Origin: an uncultured Lachnospiraceae bacterium
GTDB taxonomy: Bacteria; Bacillota; Clostridia; Lachnospirales; Lachnospiraceae
Assembly (NCBI GenBank): GCA_910587895.1
Contig: CAJUOE010000050.1
Location: 1 to 14,894 of the forward strand
Direction: 5' to 3'
DNA length: 14,894 nucleotides
In this document: piece by piece, positions 14,463 through 14,894 of the stretch
Numbering within the stretch: position 1 is the stretch's first letter
How the letters are laid out: the number at the start of each line of letters is the position of its first letter
The notes under the pieces: generated by a model
What the model saw: only the letters and a program-made list of their open reading frames with translations
The model's database searches: none
What the model was told of the DNA's origin: nothing
Program-made: the position numbers and the translations under genes

Positions 14463-14894
14463 AAAAATTATTATTTATTTTATTGTTTGCGTTTAGTGTC
14501 ATGGGAATCTATGGTTGTAGTCAAAAAGAGTATTTCAGTAACGTTGAAGAAAAAAAGCAATTTATTGAAATTATTACAGCTTCTGGTGAGATGATTGGTA
14601 TCATTGACAATAATAAAGAAATAGAAAGGTTCGTAAAACAACTGGATATTAAATCTTGGAATGATATGGAGCAGCTGCCTGAAGATATAGACTTGGTATA
14701 TAGTTATATATCATATGAGGTAATTGATGAACCTATATTTTTACAGGATGGAATACCGTTAGTTCATATGAGTACCTTAGAATTATATATTTCCGATAAA
14801 GGTGAATATATTATACGAGATTATGATCAAGAAATAGAAACAATAGCCAGAATATCAGAAAAGGCGGGACGGTTTCTGAATGTGCCGGAAGACT
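14459..14894 (+). CDS. Lipoprotein, 3' end beyond the window
   Basis: The ATG overlaps the stop of the XRE-TPR gene (ATGA), with GGAG seven bases upstream. The product starts MKKLLFILLFAFSVMGIYGCS, a signal peptide with lipobox I-Y-G-C20, so it should be membrane-anchored outside the cell. The frame stays open to the last base, giving 145 codons so far. The mature part is acidic and mixed alpha/beta in appearance (FIEIITASGEMIGIIDNN, LELYISDKGEYIIRDYD); I recognise no family. Co-translation with a regulator suggests it senses or responds to the same signal. Confidence 0.8.
   Translation, partial: MKKLLFILLFAFSVMGIYGCSQKEYFSNVEEKKQFIEIITASGEMIGIIDNNKEIERFVKQLDIKSWNDMEQLPEDIDLVYSYISYEVIDEPIFLQDGIPLVHMSTLELYISDKGEYIIRDYDQEIETIARISEKAGRFLNVPED

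Noticed and set aside
1..14894. CRISPR arrays, tRNA or rRNA genes, intact insertion sequences
   Set aside because: No regularly spaced repeats, cloverleaf-like sequence, rRNA motif or transposase was seen on either strand.

Overview
The window looks like chromosome from a low-to-moderate-GC Firmicute of the class Clostridia, most likely a gut Lachnospiraceae. Three things point there: AGGAGG-type ribosome sites, codon use, and the gene families present (a GHKL/LytTR two-component pair, a MEMO-AMMECR1 fusion beside a radical SAM enzyme, a DUF2000 protein, and an XRE-TPR regulator). This placement is inference. No rRNA, tRNA, CRISPR array, intact insertion sequence or phage structural gene was seen. 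All intact genes lie on the plus strand.

Positions 1 to about 1375 are a gene graveyard. Two short GC-rich minus-strand coding fragments (1-270 and about 466-540) have codon use unlike the rest of the window. They sit among the cut-off start of a probable TetR-type regulator (432-494), the C-terminal remnant of a small cysteine-containing protein (539-658), a peptidase S51 pseudogene whose middle was lost across a 13-base repeat (668-about 945), and a possible minus-strand membrane-protein remnant (956-1258). The area looks like a rearrangement or insertion hot spot.

Positions 1404-4261 hold the most interesting unit: a self-contained two-gene operon with its own promoter and a strong terminator. 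The first gene encodes a divergent RelA/SpoT nucleotidyltransferase-domain protein with a long unrecognised C-terminal region. The second, overlapping it by ATGA, encodes a DGQHR-domain protein of the wider DndB-like group. The pairing, the isolation and the neighbouring gene debris suggest a defence or toxin-antitoxin-like module. That function is inference.

Positions 4276-7196 carry an AraC-family regulator broken by a one-base frameshift near its end, an EamA/DMT exporter, a DUF2000 protein and a small coiled-coil hypothetical. The first three look like a regulator, transporter and accessory-protein cluster.

Positions 7255-9556 encode a two-gene AmmeMemoRadiSam unit: a MEMO/LigB-like plus AMMECR1 fusion, then its radical SAM partner. 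The function of this conserved system is not settled.

Positions 9608-13230 encode a GHKL sensor kinase overlapping a LytTR response regulator. Next come a two-copy direct repeat with 20-base periodicity and a weak promoter, consistent with a LytTR operator, and then a large acidic lipoprotein as the probable target gene. Positions 13245-14894 carry a dyad-rich promoter region, an XRE-TPR regulator and, coupled by ATGA, a second lipoprotein that runs off the window.
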